From the NCBI GenBank assembly GCA_003020925.1, contig PXRT01000007.1:11248-75247 (forward strand): a DNA stretch of 64,000 bases. The letters run 5' to 3'. This document shows, in pieces, positions 18,449 to 28,642 of the stretch. The DNA is from Halobacteriales archaeon QS_6_64_34 (GTDB taxonomy: Archaea; Halobacteriota; Halobacteria; Halobacteriales; Haloarculaceae). The position numbers and the translations under genes are program-made. The notes beneath the pieces were generated by a model. It saw only the letters and a program-made list of their open reading frames with translations. It made no database searches and was not told where the DNA came from. Within the stretch, counting starts at the first letter, position 1. Every line of letters begins with the position of its first letter.

Positions 18449-18665
18449 GCCGGAAAGCCCCGGCTGGCTTCGGTCGGGGGGCTCGCTGCGCTCCTCGGCC
18501 TTCGGCCTGCGGTGCTTACGTCGCCCGCCTTCCCGAAGCCAGCCACCGGGACGAAGTAAGCACTGCAACGAACGGGGTGAGTGAAGCGCGCAGCGAGTCG
18601 CAGTAGTCGAGCGGTCGGGGGCTTTCTGGCTGGTGACAGTCTACATCGCCTAACTAAACACTACC
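18449..18665. repeat. Dispersed palindromic repeat, copy 2 (MITE-like)
   Basis: 'GCCGGAAAGCCCC' (18449-18461) and 'GGGGCTTTCTGGC' (18618-18630) are terminal inverted repeats with one mismatch. Between them 'GGCTGGCTTCGG' pairs with 'CCGAAGCCAGCC', and the right half is 'GAAGTAAGCACTGCAACGAA' followed by short GC repeats. The conserved extension 'TGGTGACAGTCT...TAACTAAACACTACC' runs on to 18665, 49 nt before the next start codon. No ORF of its own is credible. The preceding 150 bp after the lipoprotein gene hold nothing else recognisable. Confidence 0.85.
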
Positions 18666-18713
18666 CCGTGTAGAGCAGACAGTTATTTGCGGCGTGCAGT
18701 CACAGCTAGTGAC

Positions 18714-18902
18714 ATGGGCGATAACGCCTCGCTGAACGATTTCCTCGGCGGCGAGTCGAGCGAGCAGTCGGAGGCGGCGACGACCTACGCCTGGGACGGG
18801 GCGGGCGCGGCGTGTGCGGCGTGTGACGAGACCGTCGAGCGCCGCTGGCAGCAGGACGGCGACCTGGTCTGTATCGAGTGCAAGGACTGGGAGCAGCCAT
18901 AG
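18714..18902 (+). CDS. Small zinc-finger protein (DUF7573-like)
   Basis: This 62-residue protein has an acidic N-terminus and two CxxC knuckles ('CAACDE' and 'CIECKD') spaced for one zinc ribbon. Such micro-proteins are abundant in haloarchaea and mostly uncharacterised. The start at MGDNASLNDFL is preferred; a TATA-like 'cagttatttgc' lies about 35 nt upstream, between the repeat and the ATG. Confidence 0.8.
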   Translation: MGDNASLNDFLGGESSEQSEAATTYAWDGAGAACAACDETVERRWQQDGDLVCIECKDWEQP

Positions 18903-19035
18903 GGCGTGGCCCCGTTTCACAGGGTGTGCGACGGTCCGTCTATCGTCCAGCAGAGTTACGTGTTCCCGTTCCAAACAGACGGGTAACTGAGGCTACGGCG
19001 CCCTGGCGGTCAATGCTCTTCAAGCGTTACCACCC

Positions 19036-19989
19036 ATGACAGATACGACAGCCGGTCAGCAGTCGGACAGTGCCCTCCGGGACGCGACCCGCCTCGCGAC
19101 CGGGGTCATCGAGAACGTCGAGGAGGTCATCGTCGGCCACCACGAGGCCATCGAACACATCGTCACGGCGCTGCTCGGCCGTGGCCACGTCCTGCTGGAG
19201 GACGTCCCCGGGGTCGGCAAGACGATGCTGGCCCGGTCGGTCGCCGCGAGCGTCGACGGCGAGTTCAAGCGCGTCCAGTTCACGCCGGACCTCCTGCCGA
19301 CCGACGTGACCGGTGTCAACGTCTACAACCAGAAGACGGGCGAGTTCGAGTTCCGTCCGGGCCCCATCTTCGCCAACGTCGTCCTGGGCGACGAGATAAA
19401 TCGCGCGCCACCGAAGACCCAGTCGGCGCTGCTGGAAGCGATGGAGGAGGGGCAGGTTTCCGCAGATGGGACGACCCGCGAGATTCCCCAGCCCTTCACC
19501 GTCATCGCCACCCAGAACACCGTCGAACAGCACAAGGCCTACGACCTGCCGATGGCCGAACTCGACCGGTTCATGACGAAGCTCCGACTGGGCTATCCCG
19601 ACGCCGACGAGGAGACGGCGATGCTGGGCGCGGTCGTCGGCAGCCACCCCATCGAGCGCCTGGAACCGGTCGCCACGCTGGCGGAACTGCGGGCGGCCCG
19701 CGAGGCCGTGGCGGCGGTCCGAGTCGAGGAGCCCGTCCGTGCGTACGCGACCCGGCTGGCGGCCTACACCCGCGAGCACGCCCGGTTGGGCGTGAGCCCA
19801 CGGGGGAGTATCAACCTGCTGCGGGCCGCTCAGGGTCGGGCGGTGCTCGATGGCCGGGACTACGTGGTCCCGGACGACCTCCAGACCGAGGCCCCGGTCG
19901 TGCTCCCACATCGCATCCGGACCGACAGCAGCGACCAGACCGCCGAGGAACTCGTCGCGGCGGCCCTCGACCGGGTCGCCGTCGAGTGA
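19036..19989 (+). CDS. MoxR-family AAA+ ATPase
   Basis: This 317-residue ATPase has Walker A around 58-64 ('PGVGKTM'), Walker B with Asp-Glu at 119-120 ('VVLGDEINRAPPKTQSALLE'), sensor 1 'ATQN' and the MoxR C-terminal lid. MoxR proteins act as chaperones in activating partner complexes, typically encoded next to DUF58 and transglutaminase genes as here. It is the first gene of a three-gene operon; its stop is directly followed by the DUF58 ATG. Confidence 0.93.
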   Translation: MTDTTAGQQSDSALRDATRLATGVIENVEEVIVGHHEAIEHIVTALLGRGHVLLEDVPGVGKTMLARSVAASVDGEFKRVQFTPDLLPTDVTGVNVYNQKTGEFEFRPGPIFANVVLGDEINRAPPKTQSALLEAMEEGQVSADGTTREIPQPFTVIATQNTVEQHKAYDLPMAELDRFMTKLRLGYPDADEETAMLGAVVGSHPIERLEPVATLAELRAAREAVAAVRVEEPVRAYATRLAAYTREHARLGVSPRGSINLLRAAQGRAVLDGRDYVVPDDLQTEAPVVLPHRIRTDSSDQTAEELVAAALDRVAVE

Positions 19990-20964
19990 ATGCGCCCGAC
20001 CCTGCGGGGCGTCGGCGTGCTGGCGGTCGCCGTCGGGGCCACCGCCGTCGGCGCGCAGTTCGGCCAGCCGGGGCTGGCCGCCATCGCCGCCCCGCTCTGT
20101 ATCGCGCTGGGTGGCGCGACGGTGCAGGTCTCCCTGACCGACGTTCCAGCCGTCGAGCGGTCGTCGCTTCGTCGGGGCTTTCAGGGGGAGTCCCGCACGC
20201 TGGAACTTACAGTCTCGGGCAGCGGCATCGCCCGGCTCACCGACCGCCGGGCCGAGGCACTCGGCGGGACGGCAACGGCGAGGTGTTCGCTGCCCGCGAC
20301 CGTTGCCTTCGAGGTGCCCTACGAGCGACGGGGTGAGCACGAACTGGGGCCGGTCGCGGTGACGGTCACCGACTCGCTGGGGCTGGTGGTCACCAGCGGC
20401 ACCGTCGAAGCGACCGACGAGGTGCTCGTGTTCCCGCCGGTGTACCGGCTCGGCGGGCCCGACGCGTTCGTTCGCACTCTCACCCCCGACCCCGACGAGC
20501 GGGAGTCGTTCGACCGCCTGCGCGAGTACACGCCGGGGGACTCGCTGCGGAACATCCACTGGAAATCGAGCGCCAAGCGCGACGACCTGCTGGTCACCGA
20601 GTTCGACGACGACAGCGAGGCCCGTGAGCTGCTCGTCGCCACGCGGGCAAAGGACGGCCACGGCGACGCGATGGCGGCCGCTGCGGCCACCGTCGCAATC
20701 GGCGCGCTCCAGAGCGGCTTCAGCGTCGAGCTGGCGACGCCGGACGGGGCCGTCCCGGCGGGCTTGGGCGAGCGCCACCAGGTCCGGCTGCTGGAAGCAC
20801 TGGCACGCACCGGCGAGGGCCGGAGCGGTCGCGAGGACGGGGCCGACATCCTCGTGAGCGCCACCGACGGCGGCGTCGTCGTCCACGTCGAGGACCGAAC
20901 CGAAGCGTTCGAGGACCTGACGGTGAGCCGCGAGAACCCGCTGGTCTCGGGGGTGAGCGCGTGA
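19990..20964 (+). CDS. DUF58 domain protein
   Basis: This 324-residue protein has two N-terminal membrane segments and the DUF58 signature 'REYTPGDSLRNIHWKSSAKR' around residue 180, followed by a von Willebrand factor A-like fold. DUF58 proteins are the usual partner of MoxR ATPases. It starts immediately after the MoxR stop and overlaps the next gene by 4 nt. Confidence 0.92.
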   Translation: MRPTLRGVGVLAVAVGATAVGAQFGQPGLAAIAAPLCIALGGATVQVSLTDVPAVERSSLRRGFQGESRTLELTVSGSGIARLTDRRAEALGGTATARCSLPATVAFEVPYERRGEHELGPVAVTVTDSLGLVVTSGTVEATDEVLVFPPVYRLGGPDAFVRTLTPDPDERESFDRLREYTPGDSLRNIHWKSSAKRDDLLVTEFDDDSEARELLVATRAKDGHGDAMAAAAATVAIGALQSGFSVELATPDGAVPAGLGERHQVRLLEALARTGEGRSGREDGADILVSATDGGVVVHVEDRTEAFEDLTVSRENPLVSGVSA

Positions 20965-23159
20965 GCCGTCTCGCCGGCCGACTGCCGTGGTCCCAGCCCC
21001 GCGCGCTCGCGCTGCTTTCGGTCGCGCTGGCGCTGGGTGCGCCCCTGCGGACGATGTATCACCTCATCGACGTGGTCGGCTCGCCGACGCAGTTCCTGCT
21101 CGTCGCGGGCGTCGCGCTGGTCCTCGCGGCGCTGCTGTCGCGTGTGCTCTCTCCCGTCCTCGCCATCGTCCTCGGCGTCGGCCTGTTCGGTGCCGGGCTG
21201 GTGTGGTACGTCACGAACCTGACGACCAACCCGCCACTCGGCGTGTTACTGGCCGACACTGTCGAGTTGGTCACCGGTCGCCGGCTGCTCCAGATTGCGA
21301 ACGTCCGACTGTGGGTGACCTCCTTTGCCGCCGCGCCGGTGTTCATGACGACGTACTTCGCGCTCCGGCGGTGGTACGTGACGGCCGTCTTCGCCGCTAG
21401 TCTGGCACTCTCCTTTTTCGTCCTGACGACCGACGCCGGCGTCGTGACCACCCTGCTGGGCGTGGTCGGCGGCGTCGCCGCAATCGGGTTCGGGACGCTC
21501 GATTCGGTCACGAACGATGGGGGGACGGCGGGCGCTGGGTCGGCGAGCGGGACTGTAACCGACGCGGCCGACGGCATCGACGCCGGCCGGCGGTCGGTGC
21601 TGACACAGCTCGCGGCGGTCGTCGTCCTGCCGACGGTCGCCTCGCGCGTCCCCGGCGTCCGGGGGACGGCGGTGTCGCTACTGCGCGGGTCGGGCGGGAC
21701 CGTCGAGGGGAGCCTGGTCGACGCCGGCGACTCGCTGTCGGTCCAGGGGTCGCTGTCGCTGAGTCCGACGCTGCGCTTTACCGTCGAGGCCGACGAGGCC
21801 AGATACTGGCGCGTCGGGACCTACGACCGCTACACCGGCGACGGCTGGGTCCGGACGGGGAGCCTCGAACCGTACGACGAGGGGGACCGCCTCAAGGGGC
21901 AGCCGGCCGAGCGAACGCGTGAGGTCGTCCAGCGCTACGAGGTCGAGTCGAACATCGGGACGGTCCCGGCCGCGTGGAAGCCGATGCAGTACGACGGCGA
22001 CCCGGACGTCCAGGTGACCAGACACGACGGGTTCCAGCCCGAGGACGGGCTCGAAAGTGGCGACAGCTACTGGGTCAAAAGCGAGGTCATCAGTGCCGAC
22101 GAGTCGGCGCTGCGGGCCGCCGGCGACGACTACCCCGACGAGGTGGCGGGGACGTACGTCCAGCTCCCCGAGAGCACGCCGGACCGGGTCGCCGAGACGA
22201 CCGCGACGCTGACCGAAAACGCCGAGACGCCCTACCAGACCGCGCTGGTCGTCCAGCGGTGGCTCGAAGAAAATCGGGACTACTCACTGGAGGTCTCCCG
22301 GCCCCGGCGCAACGTCGCCGACCGGTTCCTCCACGCGATGACCGAGGGGTACTGCACCTACTTCGCGACGACGATGGCCGTTATGCTTCGCACGCAGAAT
22401 ATCCCCGCCAGGCTGACCGTCGGCTACACCACAGGGGAGTCGGTCGGGTCGAACCGGTGGGAGGTCCGTGGGCTCCACTCCCACGCGTGGGTCGAGATGT
22501 ACGTCGAGGACTGGGGGTGGGTACAGTTCGACCCGACGCCGGCCGACCCCCGCCGGGCGGCCGAGCAACAGCGACTCGACGAGGACGACAGCGGCGACGA
22601 GGACGAGGCGACGCCAACCGAGCCCGAGTCCACGCCGACGCCGACGCCCACGCCGACCGAGACATCGGAACCGGGTCAAAACCCGACGCCGACGCCCACG
22701 CCGACCCGGACCCGGGCGCCGGGCGAGACACGGACCCCCGAGCGAACGGCGACGGGAACCGCGACGGACGACGACGATGGGAGCCAATTCCCCGAACTCC
22801 CGACCCGCGAGGAGACGACACTGGGCGTTATTGCCTTGCTAGGTACTGCGGCCGGACTGCGCCACGCCGGCGTCCCCGAGCGCGTCTCGCGTGGGCTGTG
22901 GCTTCGCTACCAGTCACCACAGAACCCGGCCGAGGACGTCGAGACGGCGTTCCAGCGGGCGATGTACGTCCTGAGCGAGCGCCACCGCGAGCGCCGCCCC
23001 GGCGAGACGGTCCGGGCGTATCTCGACGCCGTCGACGCCGACGACGATATCCGGCGGCTGGCCGAGCTGCGAGAACGGCTCCGGTACGGTGGGACGGTTT
23101 CGTCGGCCACAGCCGAGGAGGCCATCGCCATCGCCGACGGCGTCGTCGCCGAGCGGTAG
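20961..23159 (+). CDS. Membrane transglutaminase-like protein (TgpA type) with DUF4129 tail
   Basis: This 732-residue protein has about six membrane segments in the first 190 residues and an exported transglutaminase core with the Cys-His-Asp triad (Cys near 464 in 'EGYCTYFATT', His near 507 in 'LHSHAWVEMY', Asp in 'FDPTPADP'). A Thr-Pro repeat linker follows ('TPTPTPTPTE'), then a weak membrane segment and a C-terminal helical DUF4129-like domain. It probably crosslinks or cleaves cell-surface peptides. The operon MoxR-DUF58-TgpA is a common archaeal and bacterial module of poorly known role. Confidence 0.9.
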   Translation: MSRLAGRLPWSQPRALALLSVALALGAPLRTMYHLIDVVGSPTQFLLVAGVALVLAALLSRVLSPVLAIVLGVGLFGAGLVWYVTNLTTNPPLGVLLADTVELVTGRRLLQIANVRLWVTSFAAAPVFMTTYFALRRWYVTAVFAASLALSFFVLTTDAGVVTTLLGVVGGVAAIGFGTLDSVTNDGGTAGAGSASGTVTDAADGIDAGRRSVLTQLAAVVVLPTVASRVPGVRGTAVSLLRGSGGTVEGSLVDAGDSLSVQGSLSLSPTLRFTVEADEARYWRVGTYDRYTGDGWVRTGSLEPYDEGDRLKGQPAERTREVVQRYEVESNIGTVPAAWKPMQYDGDPDVQVTRHDGFQPEDGLESGDSYWVKSEVISADESALRAAGDDYPDEVAGTYVQLPESTPDRVAETTATLTENAETPYQTALVVQRWLEENRDYSLEVSRPRRNVADRFLHAMTEGYCTYFATTMAVMLRTQNIPARLTVGYTTGESVGSNRWEVRGLHSHAWVEMYVEDWGWVQFDPTPADPRRAAEQQRLDEDDSGDEDEATPTEPESTPTPTPTPTETSEPGQNPTPTPTPTRTRAPGETRTPERTATGTATDDDDGSQFPELPTREETTLGVIALLGTAAGLRHAGVPERVSRGLWLRYQSPQNPAEDVETAFQRAMYVLSERHRERRPGETVRAYLDAVDADDDIRRLAELRERLRYGGTVSSATAEEAIAIADGVVAER

Positions 23160-23214
23160 CGACTGCGCGGGAGAAAGATTATTTACCCGTGTACCTGTTA
23201 GGGAGGACTAGGTA

Positions 23215-23602
<388 letters not shown>

Positions 23603-23665
23603 CCAGCCGTCGTTTCGCCGGGTATCGACACACGGTCAGTGCCGACCGTGCCGATTGTCGCCCGC

Positions 23666-24598
23666 TCACAGATACGGGCCGACGATAGCGACGACCAACA
23701 GTCCGACGACGAAGCCGCTTGTCGCGTAGACGGTGAGCCGCTTGAGCAGCGGCGGGACCGTGTAGTCGACCCGGTCGCTGGCCGCGTCGATACTCTCCGA
23801 GAGAACGCGGCCACCGTCCAGCGGCCCGATTGGCAGCGCGTTCAGGAGCCCGACGTTCGCGTTGAGGAGCACGAGCCAGAAGCAGGTGTTCGTGACCGGA
23901 CCGAGAGCCGCGACGGCTGCGGCCGTCGGCGCCTGCCCGCCCGTCGCCGCCCAGCCGAAGTAAGTGAGAAAGGCCTCGGTGGGCGAGGCCGTCAGCGAAC
24001 TCATCAGGACGGCGCCCGCGAGGACGGTGACGACGAGGTTGTGCTGGACCCCGAGCGCGAACACGCGCATCCGCGTCCGGGCGGGGGCGTCCTCGAGTGC
24101 GTCGTCGGGGAGCACGTAGCCCGCAAGCGGGACGACTCCTAACAGGAGCGCGATGCCCCACTCCTGAACGGGGATGCCCTCGGCCCGGCAGGCCAGCGCG
24201 TGGCCGCCCTCGTGGACGACGGTGGCGACGACGAGCCCGAGGACGATGTAGGGGGTCGACGCCAGCGGCATGAACTCGTTGACGCCCGGAATCGCGATGG
24301 TGTTGACCGGGTCGTTCAGCGCCGTCGGCTCCCGGCCAAGCGCGTTGCCGGCGGCGACGGTGACCAGCACCACCGTCCCTACTTGAAGGACGAACAGAAC
24401 CGCGATGGCGAGGTCACACCAGCGACGGACGCCGTTCCGGTCCGCGAACGCGTCGAACCGTTTCGACGTTCGGGTCGAGAACCAGTACAGCACGCCCAGC
24501 CCAATCTTCAGCGACGGCGGGAGCCGGGCGTTAATGGGGTCCTCGACGGCCTCGGCGCGGTCGCCGACGCGGCGAAACCAACCAGTGAGCCTACCCAT
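23666..24598 (-). CDS. Site-2 protease family (M50) membrane metalloprotease
   Basis: This 310-residue membrane protein has several hydrophobic segments, the zinc motif HEGGH at 129-133 and the second M50 motif 'NALPIGPLDGGR' near 256. These define intramembrane zinc proteases that cleave membrane-anchored regulators. Substrates are not predictable. It is transcribed on the minus strand after engB, with 26 nt between them. Confidence 0.92.
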   Translation of the reverse strand: MGRLTGWFRRVGDRAEAVEDPINARLPPSLKIGLGVLYWFSTRTSKRFDAFADRNGVRRWCDLAIAVLFVLQVGTVVLVTVAAGNALGREPTALNDPVNTIAIPGVNEFMPLASTPYIVLGLVVATVVHEGGHALACRAEGIPVQEWGIALLLGVVPLAGYVLPDDALEDAPARTRMRVFALGVQHNLVVTVLAGAVLMSSLTASPTEAFLTYFGWAATGGQAPTAAAVAALGPVTNTCFWLVLLNANVGLLNALPIGPLDGGRVLSESIDAASDRVDYTVPPLLKRLTVYATSGFVVGLLVVAIVGPYL

Positions 24599-24624
24599 GT
24601 TGTCAGAGCGACAGCGGCCGGCTA

Positions 24625-25251
24625 CTACTGTGTTTCGAAGAACTGGAACAGGTCGTCCCGTTTGGCCTCGTGCAGGTGATGCCGGACGGCCTCGGCCAGT
24701 GCGTCGATGTTGCCCCGTTTAGCGCTGATGGGGGCGATGGTCTCCTGCCACTGTTTCCAGGGGGGATAGAGGCCCAGGCGGTCACAGAGGTCGTTCAGGC
24801 GCGCGTCTCTGTCGTCGACCTTGTCCATCTTGTTGACGGCGACGACTGGTTCGACGCCGACGTCCCGGAGGAAGTGAAACATCTCGACGTCGTGGGGAAT
24901 CTCGTCGGGGCCGGAGTGGCGGTCGATGATGTCGATGACGCTCTTGCCGTCGACGACGAGGATACCGACGAGAATCTCCTCGGCGTTGTCCTCGACGTAG
25001 CGGACCACGCCGGTCTTGATTTGCTCGCGGACCTCGTCGGGGACGCCCTTCATGAAGCCAAAGCCGGGGAGGTCAGTCAGGACGAAGTCGGGGCCGGTCC
25101 AGTCGTAGTGGTTGGGGCTTCGGGTGACGCCGGGTCGCTGGCCGGTGTCGAAGGTGTGGCCGGTCAGCTCCCGCATCAGCGTCGACTTGCCGACGTTAGA
25201 GCGGCCGACGAGGACGACCTCGGCGCTCCGGTCGGGGCGTTCGTCGAACAT
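24625..25251 (-). CDS. engB: GTP-binding protein EngB
   Basis: This 208-residue TRAFAC GTPase shows G1 'GRSNVGKST' (16-24), a G2 Thr in 'GVTRSP', G3 'DLPGFG', G4 'NKMD' and G5 'SAKRG'. EngB proteins help ribosome assembly in bacteria; the archaeal role is presumed similar. It is probably co-transcribed with the M50 protease downstream. Confidence 0.92.
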   Translation of the reverse strand: MFDERPDRSAEVVLVGRSNVGKSTLMRELTGHTFDTGQRPGVTRSPNHYDWTGPDFVLTDLPGFGFMKGVPDEVREQIKTGVVRYVEDNAEEILVGILVVDGKSVIDIIDRHSGPDEIPHDVEMFHFLRDVGVEPVVAVNKMDKVDDRDARLNDLCDRLGLYPPWKQWQETIAPISAKRGNIDALAEAVRHHLHEAKRDDLFQFFETQ

Positions 25252-25394
25252 AGCACGTCTAGGTGGTATTTCGCCGATGAGGGTTCCGGTTTCGGCACGG
25301 CCACCGTGGGTAGCGACGACCGGGCCAGCGCGGCCGGACAGCGGCGCGTACAGACCACCTGGGATTTTTGTTTCCGGCCGTCACACCGGTAGCC

Positions 25395-26672
25395 GTGCGG
25401 CTCGTACAGATTTCGGTCCCACAGGGCAAACTCGAGTCGGTTCAAGGGGTCCTGGACGACGAGGGCATCGATTACGTGGTCCACGAGGAGTCGAGCGGGC
25501 GAGGTATCGACTCGGTCGCCATGTTCCCGCTGCCCACGAACGCCGTCGAGCCCGTCCTCGCATCGCTTCGCAACGTCGGGTTGAGCGACGATACGTATAC
25601 GGTCATCACCGAGGCCAACACGGTCCTCTCGAGTGACTTCGAGGCGCTGGATGAACGGTACGCCGAGGAGGAAGACGAGGACCGAATCGCCCGGGAGGAA
25701 CTGACCGCTAAAGCCGAAGACCTCTCGCCGTCACTGCGGACGTACGCCATCATGACCGTCATCAGCGCCGTCATCGCGACGGCGGGACTGCTGCTCAACT
25801 CGCCGGCGGTCGTCGTCGGCTCGATGGTCATCGCGCCGCTCATCGGCCCGGCGATGACGGCCAACGTCGGCACCGTCGTCAACGACCGCGAGCTGTTCGT
25901 TCGCGGCGTGAAATTCCAGGCGTTTGGCCTGCTGCTTGCCATCGCGAGCGCGACCGCCGTTGCGTTTCTCGTTCGGACGGCGAACGTCGTCCCGCCGATA
26001 GCCGACGTGACGAGCGTCCAGCAGGTCCGCGAGCGGGTCGCCCCCGACTTCCTCTCGCTCGTGGTCGCGCTGGGGGCCGGCGCCGCCGGCGTCTTGAGCC
26101 TGACGACGGGCGTCTCGACGGCGATCGTGGGAGTGATGATAGCCGTCGCGCTCATCCCGCCGGCGGCGACGGTCGGCATCGGCATCGCGTGGGGCCAGCC
26201 CCTGGTCTCGCTGGGCTCCGGTGTCCTGGTGCTTGTGAACATCCTCTCTATCAACCTGGCCGTACTGGTCGGGCTGTGGTACCAGGGCTACCGCCCGGAA
26301 CACTGGTTCCGGGAGGACGACGCCCGCTCGGCGACGGTCAAACGGATGGGGATACTGGTCGTCTCTATCCTCGTCCTCTCGGCGTTTCTGGGGGGCGTGA
26401 CACTGGATACCTACCAGCGCGCGACCACCGAAGCGGCGATACAGGAACGGGTCGAGGGCGCCGTCGACCCGCCGCGACAGGTCATCACCGTCGAGGTCGA
26501 ACACAGCAACGCCGTCCTCTTCCAGGAGCCCCGCCACGTCGTCATCACCGTCGGTATCCCGCCCTGGACCGACCCCCCGAGACTGGCAAGCGAACTCGAC
26601 AGCGTGGTCGACGAGGCGGCCGACCGGGACGTCGAGACCTCCGTCCGATACATCACCTTTGAGCGCGGGTAG
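25395..26672 (+). CDS. TIGR00341 / DUF389 family membrane protein
   Basis: This 425-residue protein has a cytoplasmic N-terminal ACT-like domain and about 7-8 membrane segments of the DUF389 family ('SPAVVVGSMVIAPLIGPAMTANVGT', 'LIPPAATVGIGIAWG'). Function is unknown. I start at GTG 25395 (MRLVQISVPQGKLESV), where the family begins, rather than nine codons upstream. The gene is divergent from engB. Confidence 0.88.
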   Translation: MRLVQISVPQGKLESVQGVLDDEGIDYVVHEESSGRGIDSVAMFPLPTNAVEPVLASLRNVGLSDDTYTVITEANTVLSSDFEALDERYAEEEDEDRIAREELTAKAEDLSPSLRTYAIMTVISAVIATAGLLLNSPAVVVGSMVIAPLIGPAMTANVGTVVNDRELFVRGVKFQAFGLLLAIASATAVAFLVRTANVVPPIADVTSVQQVRERVAPDFLSLVVALGAGAAGVLSLTTGVSTAIVGVMIAVALIPPAATVGIGIAWGQPLVSLGSGVLVLVNILSINLAVLVGLWYQGYRPEHWFREDDARSATVKRMGILVVSILVLSAFLGGVTLDTYQRATTEAAIQERVEGAVDPPRQVITVEVEHSNAVLFQEPRHVVITVGIPPWTDPPRLASELDSVVDEAADRDVETSVRYITFERG

Positions 26673-26735
26673 CACGCTCAAAACCGCGTTTGAGTGTCCG
26701 ATTAGCTAAATACGTTCGGCCGCGCACTGAGTCGT

Positions 26736-27479
26736 ATGGACACGCAATCACTCGCAGCAATCGGTGTCACAGCACTCCTGCTGGGCGGCGGGGTCGGCTT
26801 CGTCCTCGCGGACACGGGCGGGGGGCCGCCACCGGCGGCGGACAGTAGCACAACACCGGCAGCCGACAACGCCACCGTCAGCGTCGGCGCCGACGCGACG
26901 GTCGAACGGGCCCCCGACGAGGCGACGGTCACTGTCGCCGCCGTCGGCCGGGGCGAGACGGCAGACGCGGCCCGCAACGACGTAAGCGGTGACGCCGACG
27001 CAATCAGGACCGAACTCGAAAGCGAGGGCGCGACCGTCACCGCCTCGCGATTTACCGTCAGGCCGGAGTACGACTACCGCGACGGCGGCCGCGAACTGCT
27101 CGGCTACGTCGCCGTCCACACCGTCGAAGCTGAGACGAGCGACGTCGACTCGGTAGGGTCACTCGTCGACACCGCCGTCGACAACGGCGCCGACCGCGTG
27201 GAGGGCATCAGCTACAGCCTCAGCGACGAGACGCGGGCCGAGGCCCGCGACAAAGCCCTGACGACGGCGATGGAGCGGGCCCGTGGCGACGCGACCACGC
27301 TCGCGACCGCCGAGGACCGCAGCGTCGGTGACGCAGTGACGATTGGAACGAGCAGCGGCGGCCAGCCGGTCGTCCGGGCGGAGTACGCGACCGCAGCCGA
27401 CAGCGGCGGCGAGACGACCATCGCACCGGGACCGGTCACCGTCGAAGTGAGCGTCCAGGTCACCTACGAACTGGAATAG
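26736..27479 (+). CDS. SIMPL (DUF541) domain protein
   Basis: This 247-residue exported protein has one N-terminal membrane or signal segment ('ALLLGGGVGFVLADTGGG') and a SIMPL domain ('VSVGADATVERAPDEATVTVAAVGRG'). SIMPL proteins are periplasmic or surface proteins of unclear role. 'agctaaatac' at 26704-26713 is a suitable TATA box for a leaderless mRNA. Confidence 0.87.
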   Translation: MDTQSLAAIGVTALLLGGGVGFVLADTGGGPPPAADSSTTPAADNATVSVGADATVERAPDEATVTVAAVGRGETADAARNDVSGDADAIRTELESEGATVTASRFTVRPEYDYRDGGRELLGYVAVHTVEAETSDVDSVGSLVDTAVDNGADRVEGISYSLSDETRAEARDKALTTAMERARGDATTLATAEDRSVGDAVTIGTSSGGQPVVRAEYATAADSGGETTIAPGPVTVEVSVQVTYELE

Positions 27480-27493
27480 CACCGTTCGGAGAG

Positions 27494-28492
27494 CTATTTG
27501 TCGTCGAAAGGCAGCTCGATTTCCCAGTCGACGGCCTCGATAGCCGCCTGCAGGACGCCGTCGACGTTGTCGTCTTCGGTGACGCTCATGAAGTGGTCGG
27601 CTTCGACGCCAGTCGAGCGGTCGCTCTTGTTGCCGACGGTCAAGACCGGCGCGTCGAACAGCCACTCGATGTCGTCGCGCAGTTCGAGTTGTTGCTCCAG
27701 TGGGTAGCCACACTCGCCGCTGGGGTCAACGAGTACCAGCACGGCGTCGGCGAGGTGTTCCAACGCGCTGATGGCCTGTGATTCGATTTCGTTGCGCTCC
27801 TCCGGTGGGCGGTCGAGCAGCCCGGGCGTGTCGACCAGCTGGTAGCGGATACGGTCGGCCTCGACGTGGCCGACGCGAATCTGGGTCGTGGTAAAGGGGT
27901 AGGAGGCGATTTCGTTGTCGGCGCGGGTCACCGTGTTGACGAAGGAGGATTTGCCGACGTTGGGGTAGCCCGCGACGACGATGGCGGGCTCGTCGGGCCG
28001 GATGTCGGGCAGCCCCTTCAGCGCGTCACGCGCTTTCGAGACCGCGTCGAGGTCCTCGGCGACCTGTTCGGTGATGTCGGCCATGCGGGCGAAGGCCTGC
28101 TTGCGGAGCTTGCGGGCGGTGTCGACGTCACTGCGGACCAGACGGCCCTCGTACTCCCGGCGAATCCCCTTTGCCTTCCGGCCGGCCCAGGAGATGTTCG
28201 AGAGGTGCTGTTTCAGCGCGTCGACGCCGGGGTCGTCGTCGGCCGGGTCGGTCTCGCTGATGACGGCACCGGCCAGTTCCACGTAGAAGGGGTCAAGCTC
28301 GTCGATAGTCGGCCACTGCGTGGCGACGTTCTCCAAGTTGTCCGAGATGATGTTCGAGGCGGTCATCAGCATCGATTGCTGGGCCTCGACACCCGTCTTG
28401 GACCCCGACGCGCGCGTCGCCCGCGAAAAGGCTTTGTCCAGTATCTCCTCGGCCCGGGGCGTGGTCGGGAGATTCTCGAAGGGATGGCTCAT
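27494..28492 (-). CDS. NOG1-family GTPase
   Basis: This 332-residue protein has an N-terminal helical bundle and a central G domain: G1 'GYPNVGKSSFVN', G3 'DTPGLLDRP', G4 'NKSD'. It resembles nucleolar GTP-binding protein 1, involved in large ribosomal subunit biogenesis in eukaryotes. The start is taken at MSHPFENLPTTPRAEE rather than seven codons earlier. The very long plus-strand ORF across it is a shadow. Confidence 0.9.
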   Translation of the reverse strand: MSHPFENLPTTPRAEEILDKAFSRATRASGSKTGVEAQQSMLMTASNIISDNLENVATQWPTIDELDPFYVELAGAVISETDPADDDPGVDALKQHLSNISWAGRKAKGIRREYEGRLVRSDVDTARKLRKQAFARMADITEQVAEDLDAVSKARDALKGLPDIRPDEPAIVVAGYPNVGKSSFVNTVTRADNEIASYPFTTTQIRVGHVEADRIRYQLVDTPGLLDRPPEERNEIESQAISALEHLADAVLVLVDPSGECGYPLEQQLELRDDIEWLFDAPVLTVGNKSDRSTGVEADHFMSVTEDDNVDGVLQAAIEAVDWEIELPFDDK

Positions 28493-28642
28493 TGGGGCGT
28501 TCTTGACGGTCACCGGGTAAAAGGTCGTTCAATCGGAGTTCGCGCGGCTCGCGCCACTGATAGTGATTATTGTAGATTATTTCCGGGTAGCACCGACCCC
28601 GGGGCGAGCCACGTTTTTGCCCGTCCGGTCCCCAGGGCCGAT

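Noticed and set aside
18154-18546. ORFs at 18154-18546 and 47647-47907 sharing the peptide VAGFGKAGDVSTAGRRPRSA
   Set aside because: Both are translations of the dispersed repeat, not genes; the shared peptide only confirms the repeat.
22284-22821. ORFs opposite the Thr-Pro linker of the transglutaminase gene
   Set aside because: Repetitive linker DNA is open in several frames; only the plus-strand frame connects recognised domains.
27866-28642. N-terminal 259 codons of the ORF ending at 28963
   Set aside because: This part runs antisense to the NOG1 gene; the real ASCH gene begins at 28643, family-like from MAHIDAGELL.
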